A DNA stretch of 64,000 nucleotides from Prosthecobacter sp. SYSU 5D2 (GCF_039655865.1 NZ_JBBYXL010000003.1:525375-589374), one strand, 5' to 3'; shown: positions 9,483-18,994, numbered from the stretch's first letter. The notes: generated by a model not told the origin, from the letters alone. Program-made: numbers and translations.

Positions 9483-10019
9483 ATGAAGCTCTTTACCTGT
9501 CTGCCCCTGCTCGCCTGTCTGGCAGTCCTCACCTCCTGCTCCACTGCCATGAAACAGCCTCCAGTACAAACCGTCGCCCATGTGGACCTGAACCGTTACA
9601 TGGGGGACTGGTATGTCTTCGCCCACATCCCTTATTCACTGGAGAAGGGCAAGGTCGGCACGCTGGACCGGTATGCGATGCGGCCGGACGGCAAGATGGA
9701 CAACATCTTCCTCTTCCGCCACAAGACGCTGGATGCGCCGCTGGAGCAATGGAAGGGAGTCGCCTGGGTGCATGACAAGAAGACGAATGCAGAATGGCGC
9801 GTGCAGTTTATCTGGCCGTTGCGGGCCAAGTATCTGATCACAGATCTGGACCCGGACTATCAATGGAGCGTCATTGGTTATCCCAACCGCAAGCTCGCCT
9901 GGGTGCTGAGCCGCAAGCCGACCCTGGACGAAGCCACCTATCAGGGCATCCTCAAGCGCCTGGAAGCGCAGGGCTTTGATCCCGGCAAGCTGGTCAAGGT
10001 GCCGCAGATTCTGCACTGA
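9483..10019 (+). CDS. Lipocalin family lipoprotein (Blc-like)
   Basis: 178 residues. The signal peptide MKLFTCLPLLACLAVLTSC ends in a lipobox (LTSC, Cys19), indicating a lipid-anchored outer-membrane or periplasmic protein. The lipocalin signature is clear: VDLNRYMGDWYVFAHIPY contains the G-x-W of strand A. Further on come a TDLDPDYQWSVIGYPNRKLAWVLSR block and a C-terminal helix (YQGILKRLEAQGFDPGKLVKVPQ), both typical of bacterial Blc/apolipoprotein D-type proteins. The family binds lipids such as lysophospholipids and is linked to envelope stress and lipid storage or transport. It ends 9 bp before the stop of the convergent histidine-kinase gene. Confidence 0.9.
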   Translation: MKLFTCLPLLACLAVLTSCSTAMKQPPVQTVAHVDLNRYMGDWYVFAHIPYSLEKGKVGTLDRYAMRPDGKMDNIFLFRHKTLDAPLEQWKGVAWVHDKKTNAEWRVQFIWPLRAKYLITDLDPDYQWSVIGYPNRKLAWVLSRKPTLDEATYQGILKRLEAQGFDPGKLVKVPQILH

Positions 10020-10028
10020 CCCATTGCG

Positions 10029-11348
10029 TCAGTCAGTCTCCTCCGCCAGCAGCACTGGCGTGCTCACCACCACACGCAGACCGTGCGGCTTGACCGGTTG
10101 CAGTTGCAGCTTTCCTCCGCACTCCCGAGCCCGAGCTCTCATGCCTGTCAGTCCCAGGCTCTGACGGGAAGTCTCCCCCTGAGGCGGCAGGCCTATTCCA
10201 TCATCCTCCACGATGAGCTGCACCTGGCCATTTTCCACGGACAGGGATATCTTCACCTCGGTGGCTTTGGAGTGGCGGGCGATGTTGGTCATCGCCTCCT
10301 GGGCGATGCGGAAAAGATGCGTCTCCAGGTCGCTGTGCAGGCGGGTTTCCAGGTGTGAATCATAGGTCATCTCCACCTGGGCACGCTGGGCAAATTTTTC
10401 CGTCAGCCAGCGCAGCCCGGCATCCAGACCAAAGTCATCCAGAATCACCGGCCGGAGAAGCTGGGAAAGCTCCCTGACATTGGCGATTGCCTGGTCCACC
10501 AGCAGGACGCAGTCGGCCCGACGGTCTTCAAAACGGTCATCCACGCGACGGACGAGGTTGGACCGCACAGCGGCGAGAGACTGGCCCAGCTCATCATGCA
10601 GCTCATGGGAGAAGCGGCGTGCGGTTTCCTCCTGCGTCTGCAACATGTGCCAGGAGACGCGGCTCAGTTCATCCTGCTGCCACTCGATGCGGCGGATGCT
10701 GTGCCTGACAAAGAAAATGGTGCCAGTGGCGCAGACGCCTGAAAGGAGCAGGCAGGCACCGAGCAGGATGGCGGATTCATCCGCAAGCTGCTGAAGCTGC
10801 TGGCCGATCTCCTGGTCCACCTCCGCCAGGTGCTTGGTGCTGTGCAGGATGAGGTCATGGATGAGCTTCACCACCACATCGTGGCTGGAGATCAGCTCAT
10901 CCATGTGCATGCGGCTGGTGGAGCCGCCGGCCTCCAGGGATATCTGGGCCTGTTTGGAAAATAGCTGGGTGGCCGCAGCCAGTTTCCGCCAGTCTTCGGC
11001 ATGTACGGTGTGCTGGGCGGCCTCCGCCAGCTTGGCCACACCAAAGTCTGCTTTCTTTAAATCTTGTATCCGGGCCACGCGGTCATCCATGCCCACCTCC
11101 CGCACAATGCGATGGACGATGAGCGCCAGGGCATCCTCCTCCGCCTGCACTTCATGCAGCAGCCGTGCCACCAGGAGCTGCTCCTGCACAAGCCGGGCGG
11201 CGTTTTTACGGATGGCGTGGCTGTCCCGCACGGCCACCAGGCCGGCGATTCCCAGAAGGATGACGACCAGGCCGAACCCGATGATGAGGCCCCATAGCAC
11301 CGAGCGCTCGCCCATCCGACGATGAAAGGGAATGGATAAGGAGTTCAT
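10029..11348 (-). CDS. Sensor histidine kinase, NarL/UhpB type
   Basis: Membrane kinase of a two-component system, 439 residues. Two membrane spans (about 17-40 and 191-215) frame a helical periplasmic sensor domain of about 150 residues. A HisKA_3 dimerisation box follows (ETARRFSHELHDELGQSLAA, phospho-acceptor His248), then an N-box (RIAQEAMTNIARHSKAT) and a G-box (VEDDGIGLPP, then GLTGMRARARECGG) of the HATPase_c fold. It is 8 bp downstream of a LuxR-type regulator gene, its obvious partner. The signal is unknown; the sensor region resembles four-helix chemoreceptor-type domains. Confidence 0.95.
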   Translation of the reverse strand: MNSLSIPFHRRMGERSVLWGLIIGFGLVVILLGIAGLVAVRDSHAIRKNAARLVQEQLLVARLLHEVQAEEDALALIVHRIVREVGMDDRVARIQDLKKADFGVAKLAEAAQHTVHAEDWRKLAAATQLFSKQAQISLEAGGSTSRMHMDELISSHDVVVKLIHDLILHSTKHLAEVDQEIGQQLQQLADESAILLGACLLLSGVCATGTIFFVRHSIRRIEWQQDELSRVSWHMLQTQEETARRFSHELHDELGQSLAAVRSNLVRRVDDRFEDRRADCVLLVDQAIANVRELSQLLRPVILDDFGLDAGLRWLTEKFAQRAQVEMTYDSHLETRLHSDLETHLFRIAQEAMTNIARHSKATEVKISLSVENGQVQLIVEDDGIGLPPQGETSRQSLGLTGMRARARECGGKLQLQPVKPHGLRVVVSTPVLLAEETD

Positions 11349-11356
11349 GCCGCAGC

Positions 11357-11998
11357 TCAGTCGATGAGCCCGTTGCGCAGGGCAAAGCGCACCAGCTCGC
11401 CCACGGAATGCAGGTTCAGCTTTTCCATCACGCGACCACGATGGGCCTCCACCGTATAGACGCTGAGGTTCAAAGCCGTGGCAATGTCCTTGTTGGTCTT
11501 GCTCTCAGCGATCATCTGCAGCACTTCCCGCTCACGGCTGGAGAGGAGGTCCAGGGCATTGGTGACGTGTTTGCGATAGTCATCCAGGACCGCATCGGAG
11601 ACCTCCGGACTGAGGTATCCTTTGCCCACAGCCACGGCCCGCACGGCCACCAGGAAATCATTTTCGCTGCAATCCTTCAGCAAATAGCCCCGTGCCCCGG
11701 CGCGCAGGATCTCCCGCACATACACGGCATCCTTGTGCATGGAAAGCGCCAGCACCCGGGTCTTGGGCGACACCTTTTCCATGCGCCGGGTGGCCTCGAT
11801 GCCATTGAGCTCCGGCATGGTCACATCCATCACCACAACATCGGGCTGCAAAGCCTCCGCCAGCTCCACGGCCTCCCGGCCATTGGATGCCTGGCCCACC
11901 ACCTCCATGTCCCACTGGGCCTCTAAAATCAGGCGGAAGCCGTTGCGCACCACGGAGTGGTCATCGGCGAGCAGAATACGGGTGGCTTTGGCGGACAT
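11357..11998 (-). CDS. Response regulator, NarL/LuxR family
   Basis: 213 residues from the ATG at 11998 (MSAKATRILLADDHSVVRNG). Residues 1-120 are a receiver domain with the acidic pocket (ADDHS), phospho-acceptor Asp58 (DVVVMDVTMPE), the conserved Ser/Thr (LALSMHKD) and Lys (GYLLKDC). Residues about 145-213 are a LuxR helix-turn-helix (LLSSREREVLQMIAESKTNK, then LNLSVYTVEAHRGRVMEKLN). The frame is open to 12082, but the extension has no homology and NarL-type regulators are about 210 residues long. It is co-transcribed with the downstream kinase. The target genes are not evident. Confidence 0.95.
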   Translation of the reverse strand: MSAKATRILLADDHSVVRNGFRLILEAQWDMEVVGQASNGREAVELAEALQPDVVVMDVTMPELNGIEATRRMEKVSPKTRVLALSMHKDAVYVREILRAGARGYLLKDCSENDFLVAVRAVAVGKGYLSPEVSDAVLDDYRKHVTNALDLLSSREREVLQMIAESKTNKDIATALNLSVYTVEAHRGRVMEKLNLHSVGELVRFALRNGLID

Positions 11999-12062
11999 GG
12001 TGGTTGGAGGGACTTTAGCGGAATCCCCCCTCAAGAACAACCGCTGTCTCCGGCTTCTTGCA

Positions 12063-12794
12063 TCAGCGTCCAGGCGGAGCAAGCACCGGCACGGTCTGCT
12101 CCGGCGTGGTCATGCCGGAGGGCAGCTCCAGGATGCGAATGTTGCGGAAATGGATCTCCGCCCCTTCGGACTCCAGACAGAGATAGCCTTTCCGGTAGGT
12201 GGAGCCGCTGACGCCGTTGACAAACTTGCCGTTAATGGAGAGCTTCACCACGCCGTCCACAGCCACCACATCATAAGTATTCCACTCGCCCTTGCCTTTG
12301 CAGCGGCTTTCATAGGACATGCTGCGTTTGCCACGCGGATTGTCCGGGATGATCTCCAGGCCGTTGGCACCGAAGAGCTCGCCGGAGACATAACCCAGCG
12401 GCTTTGGGGAGCCGTCCTTCTCGCGGTTGATGTAGGGCCATTGCAGCTCCAGCATCTGCACTTCCAGGCCCATGGGCAGATTCGCGCCTTCCGCAGGTGC
12501 GGCATTGCTCCAAATGAAGACGCCGGAGTTTCCACCCTCCTCCATGTGCCGCCACTCGATGTGGAGGATGAAGTTTTCATACTGCTTCTCTGAGCGCATG
12601 ACGCCGATGGGCATCCCTTTGCAAACGAGCAGACCGTCTTTGACGCTCCAGGTCTCCGGGCTGGTATTCACATCCACCCAGCCGGTAAGGTCCTTACCGT
12701 TAAACAGGTCACGAAAGCCCGCTGCCTCCTCCGCAAGGGAGAGTGCAGGGCTGAAAGCAAGGGCGGCACAGAGCAGGTGGATCCAGGTCTTCAT
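12063..12794 (-). CDS. Secreted DUF1080 (3-keto-disaccharide hydrolase fold) protein
   Basis: 243 residues from the ATG at 12794. The signal peptide [21 protein letters not shown] precedes the family start [19 protein letters not shown]. Other marks of DUF1080 (PF06439) are [24 protein letters not shown] and a closing [10 protein letters not shown]. The domain is a concanavalin-like beta-sandwich, very abundant in Verrucomicrobia and Planctomycetes, where members act on or bind carbohydrates; some cleave 3-keto-glycosides. The open frame extends to 12959 without a signal peptide or homology, so I use the later start. It lies 64 bp upstream of the two-component pair and diverges from the efflux operon. 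Catalytic activity here is inferred only. Confidence 0.9.
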   Translation of the reverse strand: MKTWIHLLCAALAFSPALSLAEEAAGFRDLFNGKDLTGWVDVNTSPETWSVKDGLLVCKGMPIGVMRSEKQYENFILHIEWRHMEEGGNSGVFIWSNAAPAEGANLPMGLEVQMLELQWPYINREKDGSPKPLGYVSGELFGANGLEIIPDNPRGKRSMSYESRCKGKGEWNTYDVVAVDGVVKLSINGKFVNGVSGSTYRKGYLCLESEGAEIHFRNIRILELPSGMTTPEQTVPVLAPPGR

Positions 12795-12906
12795 AGAAAG
12801 TGACGGACAGGTACGCACTTCATGAGCCACTTCCTCCAAGAACCCGCACGTCGCACAGAACACTCCGTACTGGACAGCAGATTTAAAGAATCTGCGCAGC
12901 ATGCAT

Positions 12907-12929
12907 CCCCTGTCCAGGGGAGCTATACT
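12907..12929 (+). promoter_or_regulatory. Palindrome next to a -10-like box upstream of the efflux operon
   Basis: CCCCTG-tc-CAGGGG (12907-12920) is a perfect 6-bp inverted repeat lying 3 bp before TATACT (12924-12929), a good -10 match. No convincing -35 box precedes it at 17 bp. The arrangement fits a repressor or activator site overlapping the efflux operon promoter. Confidence 0.35.
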
Positions 12930-12976
12930 GTAGCCCGCATCCTGGTGGAGTGGTGCCAATAAACCGTGTACAGCCG

Positions 12977-13015
12977 ATGAAAAAGACCCTGAGGAGGCTA
13001 TTCCAATCGGGGTAG
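12977..13015 (+). CDS. Possible 12-residue leader peptide upstream of the efflux operon
   Basis: ATG-AAA-AAG starts a 12-codon frame ([12 protein letters not shown]) ending in TAG 25 bp before the adaptor start. The codons are plausible, but no ribosome-binding site or attenuator hairpin is visible, so it may be chance. Confidence 0.15.
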   Translation: MKKTLRRLFQSG

Positions 13016-13040
13016 CGGCACGGCTTTGTTAGCGGCCTCA

Positions 13041-14150
13041 ATGGAACTGCTCAACATCATCACCTGGAAGTCTTTCATGTATGCCGGTCTGCTGGCCAGC
13101 ATTGTACCCAGCGGCTGCCATCCGCACAAGGAAGAAACGCACCACGCAGAGAAATCCAAGCTGGTCGTCACCCGTCCGCTGAAGCGGGACACGGTGGTGA
13201 ACCGCGAGTATGTCTGCCAGATTCACTCCTGCCAGAACATCGAAGTGCGCGCCCTGGAGCGCGGTTACCTGGAGGCCACCTTTGTCAAAGAGGGCCAGCA
13301 CGTCAAAGCCGGGGATCCGATGTTTAAAATCCAGCCCTTGGTTTACCAGGCCGAGTTAAAGAGCGCGGAGGCCGAGTCCCAGGCGGCCAAGGTGGAGTAT
13401 GACAATACCAAACAACTGGCGGACAGCGACGTGGTCTCTGACACAGAACTCGCCATCTCCAAGGCCAAACTGGAGAAGACTCTGGCTGAGGTGAACCTGG
13501 CCCAGACCCATCTCAACTTTACCGACATCAAGGCACCCTTCCCCGGCCTGATGGACCGCCTGCACGTCCGGCAAGGCAGCCTTTTGGAAGAAGGTGAACT
13601 GCTGACCACGCTCTCCGATAACAGCGAGATGTGGGTCTATTACAACGTGCCTGAGGCCGAATACCTGGACTATGCATCGCAGGATCAGCCCGAGGACCGC
13701 AAGGCCGTCAGCCTGGTGATGGCGAACGGTGAGGTCTTCAAAGAAAAGGGCCGGCTCAATGTCATCGAGGCGGAGTTTAACAGCGCGACCGGCACCATTC
13801 CCTTCCGCGCTGATTTTCCGAATCCCGACGGTCTTCTCAGGCATGGCGGCACGGGGAACATCCAGATGAAAAAGCTGGTCAAGGGTGCCGTCCTGGTGCC
13901 GCAGAAAGCCACGTTTGAAATTTTGGACCATCACTATGTTTTCGTCGTCGGCAAGGATGACGTGCTGACGCAGCAGCGCATCCATATCAGCGAGGAGATC
14001 GAGGACCTGTTCATCGTCAGCAAAGGCGTGACGGCGGAGGACAAGATCGTGCTGGAAGGGCTGCAGCAGGCCAAAAGCGGTGAGAAGGCCGAGTATGAAT
14101 TCGAAGAGCCGGAGGAGGCATTCAAGCACTTGAAACTGAAGGCTGAATAA
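13041..14150 (+). CDS. RND efflux periplasmic adaptor (membrane fusion protein)
   Basis: 369 residues from 13041. It links the inner-membrane RND pump to the outer-membrane channel. The N-terminus has a hydrophobic segment and a lipobox-like site (ASIVPSGC), so the protein is probably a lipoprotein. The MFP layout is clear: beta-barrel, then lipoyl half (NIEVRALERGYLEATFVKEG), coiled-coil hairpin (about 105-150, AELKSAEAESQAAKVEYDNT), second lipoyl half (FTDIKAPFPGLMDRLHVRQG), beta-barrel and membrane-proximal domains. An alternative start at 13077 has a better ribosome-binding site (GGAAG, 6 bp away) but would shorten the n-region of the signal peptide; a TTG at 13026 is less likely. It is the first gene of a three-gene operon. 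Confidence 0.93.
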   Translation: MELLNIITWKSFMYAGLLASIVPSGCHPHKEETHHAEKSKLVVTRPLKRDTVVNREYVCQIHSCQNIEVRALERGYLEATFVKEGQHVKAGDPMFKIQPLVYQAELKSAEAESQAAKVEYDNTKQLADSDVVSDTELAISKAKLEKTLAEVNLAQTHLNFTDIKAPFPGLMDRLHVRQGSLLEEGELLTTLSDNSEMWVYYNVPEAEYLDYASQDQPEDRKAVSLVMANGEVFKEKGRLNVIEAEFNSATGTIPFRADFPNPDGLLRHGGTGNIQMKKLVKGAVLVPQKATFEILDHHYVFVVGKDDVLTQQRIHISEEIEDLFIVSKGVTAEDKIVLEGLQQAKSGEKAEYEFEEPEEAFKHLKLKAE

Positions 14151-14171
14151 CCCTGGAGAATCCGACCGACC

Positions 14172-17100
14172 ATGTTTACCAAAATTCTCCACAGGCCGGC
14201 CCTGGCCATTGTCATCTCGCTGCTCATCCTCTTTCTGGGCGGCCTTTCCATCGTCACGCTGCCCATCTCCCAGTTCCCAGATGTGGCGCCGGTGGTGGTC
14301 ATGGTCACCGTGGACTATCCGGGCGCGAGCGCCAAGGTCCTCGAAGAGTCCTGCCTCATCCCGCTGGAGCGCTCCATCAACGGCGTGCCTAACATGAAGT
14401 ACATGACCTCCGATGCAACGAGCGCCGGGGAGGCCACCATCCAGGTGATCTTCAACATGGGCACCGACCCCAACCAGGCGACGGTGAACGTGATGAATCG
14501 CGTCAACCAGGTGATGAGCCGCCTGCCACCGCTGGTGCAGCGTGAGGGCGTCATCGTCAACAACCTCTCACCGAACATGCTCATGTACGTGAATTTGTAC
14601 AGCACGGACAAGAACGCGGACATGCAGTTCCTGTTCAATTATGGCTTCATCAACCTCATTCCTGAGCTGAGCCGCATCCCTGGGGTCGGATCGGCCAAGA
14701 TCCTGGGCACGCGCCAGTATGCGATGCGTGTGTGGCTGAAGCCGGACCGCATGCGGGCCTACAACATCTCCACCGAAAAGGTGATGGAAGCACTTGCGGA
14801 ACAGAGCGTCATCGGATCTCCAGGAAGGCTCGGGCGTGCGGACAGCAAGACCTCCCAGGCGCTGGAGTATGTGCTCACCTACTCCGGCCGGTTCAACGAC
14901 GTGGAGCAGTATGAGAATGTGATTTTACGATCCACGGAAGAAGGCGAGCTGCTGCGGCTGAAGGATGTGGCCACGGTGGAGCTGGGCAGCGAGTTTTACG
15001 ACCTCTACTCAGACCTCGATGGCAGCCCCTCCGCCGCCATCGTGATCAAGCAGAGCTTCGGCAGCAATGCCCATGAGGTGATCAAGGAAATCAAAGCGAA
15101 GCTGGCGGAATTTAAAGAGAAGTCCTTCCCCTCCGGGATGGACTACAAAGTGAGCTATGACGTCTCCAATTTCCTGGATGCCTCCATCGAAAAGGTGCTG
15201 CACACGCTGGCGGAGGCCTTCATCCTGGTGGCGCTCGTCGTGTTCATCTTCCTGGGAGACTGGCGCTCCACGCTCATCCCCACGCTGGCGGTGCCGGTGT
15301 CCCTGATCGGCGCGTTTTTCCTGATGCAGTGTTTTGGCGTGACGATCAACCTCATCACGCTTTTCGCGCTGGTGCTGGCCATCGGCATCGTGGTGGACAA
15401 TGCCATCGTGGTGGTGGAGGCGGTGCATGCGAAAATGCACGGGAAGGACAACCTGTCACCGTATGCGGCGACAAAGCTGGTGCTGCATGAGATCGCGGGC
15501 GTCATCATCGCCATCACGCTGGTGATGACGGCGGTGTTTGTGCCGGTGACGTTCATGCCGGGTCCGGTGGGTGTTTTCTACCGGGAGTTTTCCATCACCA
15601 TGGCGGTGGCCATCGTGCTGTCCGGCGTCATGGCGCTGACGCTGGCGCCGGTCCTGTGCGCGATGCTTTTGAAAAAGCCGGACCACAGTCACGGCAAGAA
15701 GAAGTGGCGCGGGCCGGTGGCGGTGCTGCTGGACCTTTTCAACCGTGTTTTCGAAAGGATCACGGACATGTATGAGGCCCTGCTCAAGAGGATTGTCCAC
15801 CGTTGCATCCTGACGTTCATCATTCTGGCGGCCTCCGGTGCAGCCGTTTATTTCATCAACCTGGATCTGCCTTCCGGCTTCATTCCAGCGGAAGACCAGG
15901 GCATGATCTACGCCATTTTGCAGACGCCGCCGGGCTCCACGCTGGAGCGCACCTATGCCAAGTCCAAGGAGTTGCAGAAGATCGCGAAAAGCATCGAAGG
16001 CGTGGAGTCCGTCTCCACCCTGGCGGGCTATGAGGTGCTCACCGAAGGCCGTGGCTCCAACGCCGGCACCTGCCTGATCAACCTCAAGAACTGGTCAGAC
16101 CGCACCCTGACGGCACCGCAGATCATTGAGGAACTGGAGAAGAAATGCAAAGAGATCGCCGGTGCGCAGTTTGAGTTTTACGAGCCGCCGGCGGTGCCAG
16201 GCTACGGTGCGGCAGGCGGCTTTTCCCTGCGCCTGCTGGACAAGACCAATACGGGTGACTACGACCGTCTGCAGGTGGTGAACAGCGAGTTCATGGAGGC
16301 CCTCCACAAGCGCAAGGAACTGCGCGGTTTGTTTACCTTTTTCAGTGCGAGCTATCCGCAAATGGAGATCGTCATTGATAATCAGGTAGCCATGCAGAAG
16401 GGCGTCTCCATCGGCAAGGCGATGGACAACCTGGGCATCCTCATCGGCAGCACGTATGAGCAGGGGTTCATCAAATTCGGCCAGTTCTTCAAGCTCTACG
16501 TGCAGGCGGATCCCAAGTACCGCCGGATGCCCTCGGATCTCAACGACCTGTATGTGGCTAACGAAGAGGGTGAAATGGTTCCCTACTCCGCCTTCATGAA
16601 GCTGGTGCCGAAGCAGGGGCTCAACGAGATCACCCGCTACAATGCCTACCCTGCTCCGTCCATCCAAGGTGCCCCGGCTGCGGGCTACAGCAGCGGCGAT
16701 GCCATCAAGGCCATCCAGGAGGTGGCGGCGCAGACGCTGCCGCGCGGCTACGACATCGGCTGGGCAGGCCTGTCCTTTGACGAAGTGGCCCGCGGCAACG
16801 AGGCCATCTACATTTTCATCATCGTGCTGATGTTTGTGTACCTGGTGCTGGTGGGCCAGTATGAGAGCTTCATGCTGCCGCTGGCGGTGATCCTGTCCCT
16901 CCCCGTCGGGGTGATGGGCTCCTTCCTGCTGCTGAAGGGCATGGGGCTGGACAATGACATTTATGCGCAGGTGGGGCTCATCATGCTCGTGGGTCTGCTG
17001 GGCAAGAACGCCATCCTCATTGTGGAATTTGCCGCGCAGCGGCACCACGAAGGGCTGCCGATCTTTGAGGCTGCGGTTGAGGGTGCCAAGGTCCGCTTCC

Positions 17101-17348
17101 GGCCGATCTTGATGACGTCGTTTGCCTTCATCGCAGGCATGGTGCCGCTGCTGCGTGCGCATGGGGCTGGTGCCATTGCCAACCGGACCATCGGCGCCTC
17201 TGCGGCAGGCGGCATGCTGCTGGGCACGGTGATGGGCCTGCTGGTGATCCCGGGGCTGTACTACATCTTCGCCAGGCTCTCTGATCGTGGGAAACTCCTC
17301 CCCGACGAGCACGACACCCCGCTGACCGAACTGCCCGAGTACCCTTGA
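14172..17348 (+). CDS. RND multidrug efflux permease (AcrB/HAE1 family)
   Basis: Proton-driven inner-membrane pump, 1058 residues, usual length for the family, with GGAGA 10 bp upstream of its ATG. The N-terminus matches HAE1 pumps (hydrophobic helix, then LPISQFPDVAPVVVMVTVDYPGAS). Twelve membrane spans are expected in two clusters; the TM4 proton-relay motif is visible as VLAIGIVVDNAIVVVEAVHAKMH with the paired Asp replaced in part (VVDNAIVVVE retains one Asp). The second half has GLLGKNAILIVEFA and RPILMTSFAFIAGMVPL. The porter and docking domains fill two long periplasmic loops. It sits between the adaptor and TolC-type genes; substrates cannot be deduced. Confidence 0.96.
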   Translation: MFTKILHRPALAIVISLLILFLGGLSIVTLPISQFPDVAPVVVMVTVDYPGASAKVLEESCLIPLERSINGVPNMKYMTSDATSAGEATIQVIFNMGTDPNQATVNVMNRVNQVMSRLPPLVQREGVIVNNLSPNMLMYVNLYSTDKNADMQFLFNYGFINLIPELSRIPGVGSAKILGTRQYAMRVWLKPDRMRAYNISTEKVMEALAEQSVIGSPGRLGRADSKTSQALEYVLTYSGRFNDVEQYENVILRSTEEGELLRLKDVATVELGSEFYDLYSDLDGSPSAAIVIKQSFGSNAHEVIKEIKAKLAEFKEKSFPSGMDYKVSYDVSNFLDASIEKVLHTLAEAFILVALVVFIFLGDWRSTLIPTLAVPVSLIGAFFLMQCFGVTINLITLFALVLAIGIVVDNAIVVVEAVHAKMHGKDNLSPYAATKLVLHEIAGVIIAITLVMTAVFVPVTFMPGPVGVFYREFSITMAVAIVLSGVMALTLAPVLCAMLLKKPDHSHGKKKWRGPVAVLLDLFNRVFERITDMYEALLKRIVHRCILTFIILAASGAAVYFINLDLPSGFIPAEDQGMIYAILQTPPGSTLERTYAKSKELQKIAKSIEGVESVSTLAGYEVLTEGRGSNAGTCLINLKNWSDRTLTAPQIIEELEKKCKEIAGAQFEFYEPPAVPGYGAAGGFSLRLLDKTNTGDYDRLQVVNSEFMEALHKRKELRGLFTFFSASYPQMEIVIDNQVAMQKGVSIGKAMDNLGILIGSTYEQGFIKFGQFFKLYVQADPKYRRMPSDLNDLYVANEEGEMVPYSAFMKLVPKQGLNEITRYNAYPAPSIQGAPAAGYSSGDAIKAIQEVAAQTLPRGYDIGWAGLSFDEVARGNEAIYIFIIVLMFVYLVLVGQYESFMLPLAVILSLPVGVMGSFLLLKGMGLDNDIYAQVGLIMLVGLLGKNAILIVEFAAQRHHEGLPIFEAAVEGAKVRFRPILMTSFAFIAGMVPLLRAHGAGAIANRTIGASAAGGMLLGTVMGLLVIPGLYYIFARLSDRGKLLPDEHDTPLTELPEYP

Positions 17349-17357
17349 TTTTCGAAC

Positions 17358-18917
17358 ATGAAGAACGTGAAGATCCCGTTTCAATCCCTGGCCGCCCTCT
17401 GCCTGCTGGCCACCCTGCAGGCCTGCTCCACCCCGAACCGCGATACCCTGCCCTCCAATGATCCGCCGCTCCCAGCCCGCTTTCCTGATGCTGGCGGTGG
17501 CAGCAGCAGCAGTTCCGGCACGCTCGGCTGGCAGGATTATTTTACAGATTCCCATCTGAAGTCTCTGATCGGCACGGCGCTGGCGAACAACCAGGAGCTC
17601 AACATCCTGATGCAGGAAATCGCCGTGTCCAAGAGCGAGGTGCTGGAGCGCAAAGGGGCGCTGTTTCCCTTTGTGACCCTGGGCACGCGCGCCGGGCTGG
17701 AAAAGGTGGGCCGCTTCACCCGCGACGGCGCGGTGGAGGAAAGCCTGGAGATCAAGGAGGGCAAGGAATTCCCGGAGCCGCTGCCTGAATTTGGCGTTGT
17801 GGCCGACTTTGACTGGGAGGTGGACATCTGGAAGAAGCTGCGCAACGAGCGCAGTGCCGCAGTGCAGCGGTATCTGGCCAGCCAGGAGGGCCGGAGCTTC
17901 ATGATGACGCACATTGTTGCGGAGATCGCCCAGACCTACTATGAACTCGTCGCCCTGGACAACCAGCTCTCCATCCTTCAGCGCACCGTCGGCATCCAAA
18001 ATGATGCCCTGGGAGCCGTGAAAATGCAAAAGGACGCCGCCAAGGTGACCGAGTTGGCCGTGCGCCGATTCGACGCGGAGGTGCTCAAAAACCAGAGCCA
18101 CCTGTTTGAGATCCGGCAGAAGATCACGGAGACAGAAAACCGGTTGAACTATCTGGTGGGCCGCTACCCGCAGCCGGTGAACCGCAACTCCTCCGGCTTC
18201 GAAACGCTGGCCCTGCGGAGCATCCGCGCCGGTCTGCCGGCCGGTCTGCTGCGGAACCGGCCGGATGTACGCCAGGCGGAGCTGGAACTGGCCGCCGCCG
18301 GGCTGGATGTGAAAGCCGCCGGAGCGCGCTTTTATCCCGCGCTGAACATCAGGGCCGCCCTGGGCCTGGAGGCCTTCAGCCTGGACCACACGCTGTTCAC
18401 CACGCCAGAGTCCCTGGTCTATGGTGTGGCGGCCAACATCGCGGCCCCGCTGATCAACCGCAGCGCCATCCAGGCGGCCTACCAGGGGGCGAGCGCCCGC
18501 CAGATCTCCGCCATTTACAGCTACCAGCAGACCGTGCTGAAAGCCTACATCGAAGTGGTGAACCAGCTCGCCGAGATCCGGAACCTGAACCAGAGCTTTG
18601 ACCTGAAAGGCCGGCAGGTGGCGGCCATGTCCGATTCCATCACCCTATCCACCAAGCTGTTTAACTCTGCCCGCGCGGACTATACGGAAGTGCTGCTTAC
18701 ACAGCGTGAAGCGCTGGAGGCCAGGATGGACCTCGTGGAGCTGAAACAGCAGCAGCTCAGCGCCTATGTGAAGGCCTACAAAGCGCTGGGTGGCGGAGCC
18801 GCTGACCCCAACGATGGGAAAACACCTGTCACCGCCTCCGTTTCCGCTGCCGGTCTGGCCCAGCCTGCCAAAGGCGGTCTGTTTCGGAGAATGTTCCCTT
18901 ACCACGGCGGTACCTAG
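17358..18917 (+). CDS. TolC/NodT-type outer-membrane efflux lipoprotein
   Basis: Outer-membrane channel of the tripartite pump, 519 residues. The signal peptide ends with a lipobox (TLQAC, Cys near 23), as in NodT-type channels. Two outer-membrane-efflux repeats follow: the first starts around WQDYFTDSHLKSLIGTALAN, and the second around AGLPAGLLRNRPDVRQAELE, a family hallmark. Long alternating helices (ELKQQQLSAYVKAYKALGGG) and short strands fit the alpha-barrel/beta-barrel fold. The poly-Ser stretch near residue 50 is a linker. It starts 9 bp after the pump stop and is the last gene of the operon. Confidence 0.95.
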   Translation: MKNVKIPFQSLAALCLLATLQACSTPNRDTLPSNDPPLPARFPDAGGGSSSSSGTLGWQDYFTDSHLKSLIGTALANNQELNILMQEIAVSKSEVLERKGALFPFVTLGTRAGLEKVGRFTRDGAVEESLEIKEGKEFPEPLPEFGVVADFDWEVDIWKKLRNERSAAVQRYLASQEGRSFMMTHIVAEIAQTYYELVALDNQLSILQRTVGIQNDALGAVKMQKDAAKVTELAVRRFDAEVLKNQSHLFEIRQKITETENRLNYLVGRYPQPVNRNSSGFETLALRSIRAGLPAGLLRNRPDVRQAELELAAAGLDVKAAGARFYPALNIRAALGLEAFSLDHTLFTTPESLVYGVAANIAAPLINRSAIQAAYQGASARQISAIYSYQQTVLKAYIEVVNQLAEIRNLNQSFDLKGRQVAAMSDSITLSTKLFNSARADYTEVLLTQREALEARMDLVELKQQQLSAYVKAYKALGGGAADPNDGKTPVTASVSAAGLAQPAKGGLFRRMFPYHGGT

Positions 18918-18931
18918 AGGGCGATCTCCGC

Positions 18932-18994
18932 CAAAGAAAATGGACCCATCCCTCATCAGTTTCGGGAGCGAGTGGGGGACGGGTCCGTTCTTTG
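18932..18994. terminator. Bidirectional terminator-like hairpin between convergent genes
   Basis: CAAAG...GGACCC on the left (18932-18947) pairs with GGGTCC...CTTTG on the right (18981-18994), with further CCC/GGG pairing inside. The stem has A-rich and T-rich outer arms, so it can end transcripts from both the efflux operon and the convergent Verru_Chthon gene. Confidence 0.6.

Noticed and set aside
6882..9626. A 914-codon open frame antisense to clpB
   Set aside because: It is the reverse frame of a strongly coding GC-rich gene; its product is low-complexity and matches no family.
16095..18389. A 764-codon open frame antisense to the RND pump and TolC-type genes
   Set aside because: It spans the junction of two well-supported genes and has His/Arg-rich composition typical of antisense frames.
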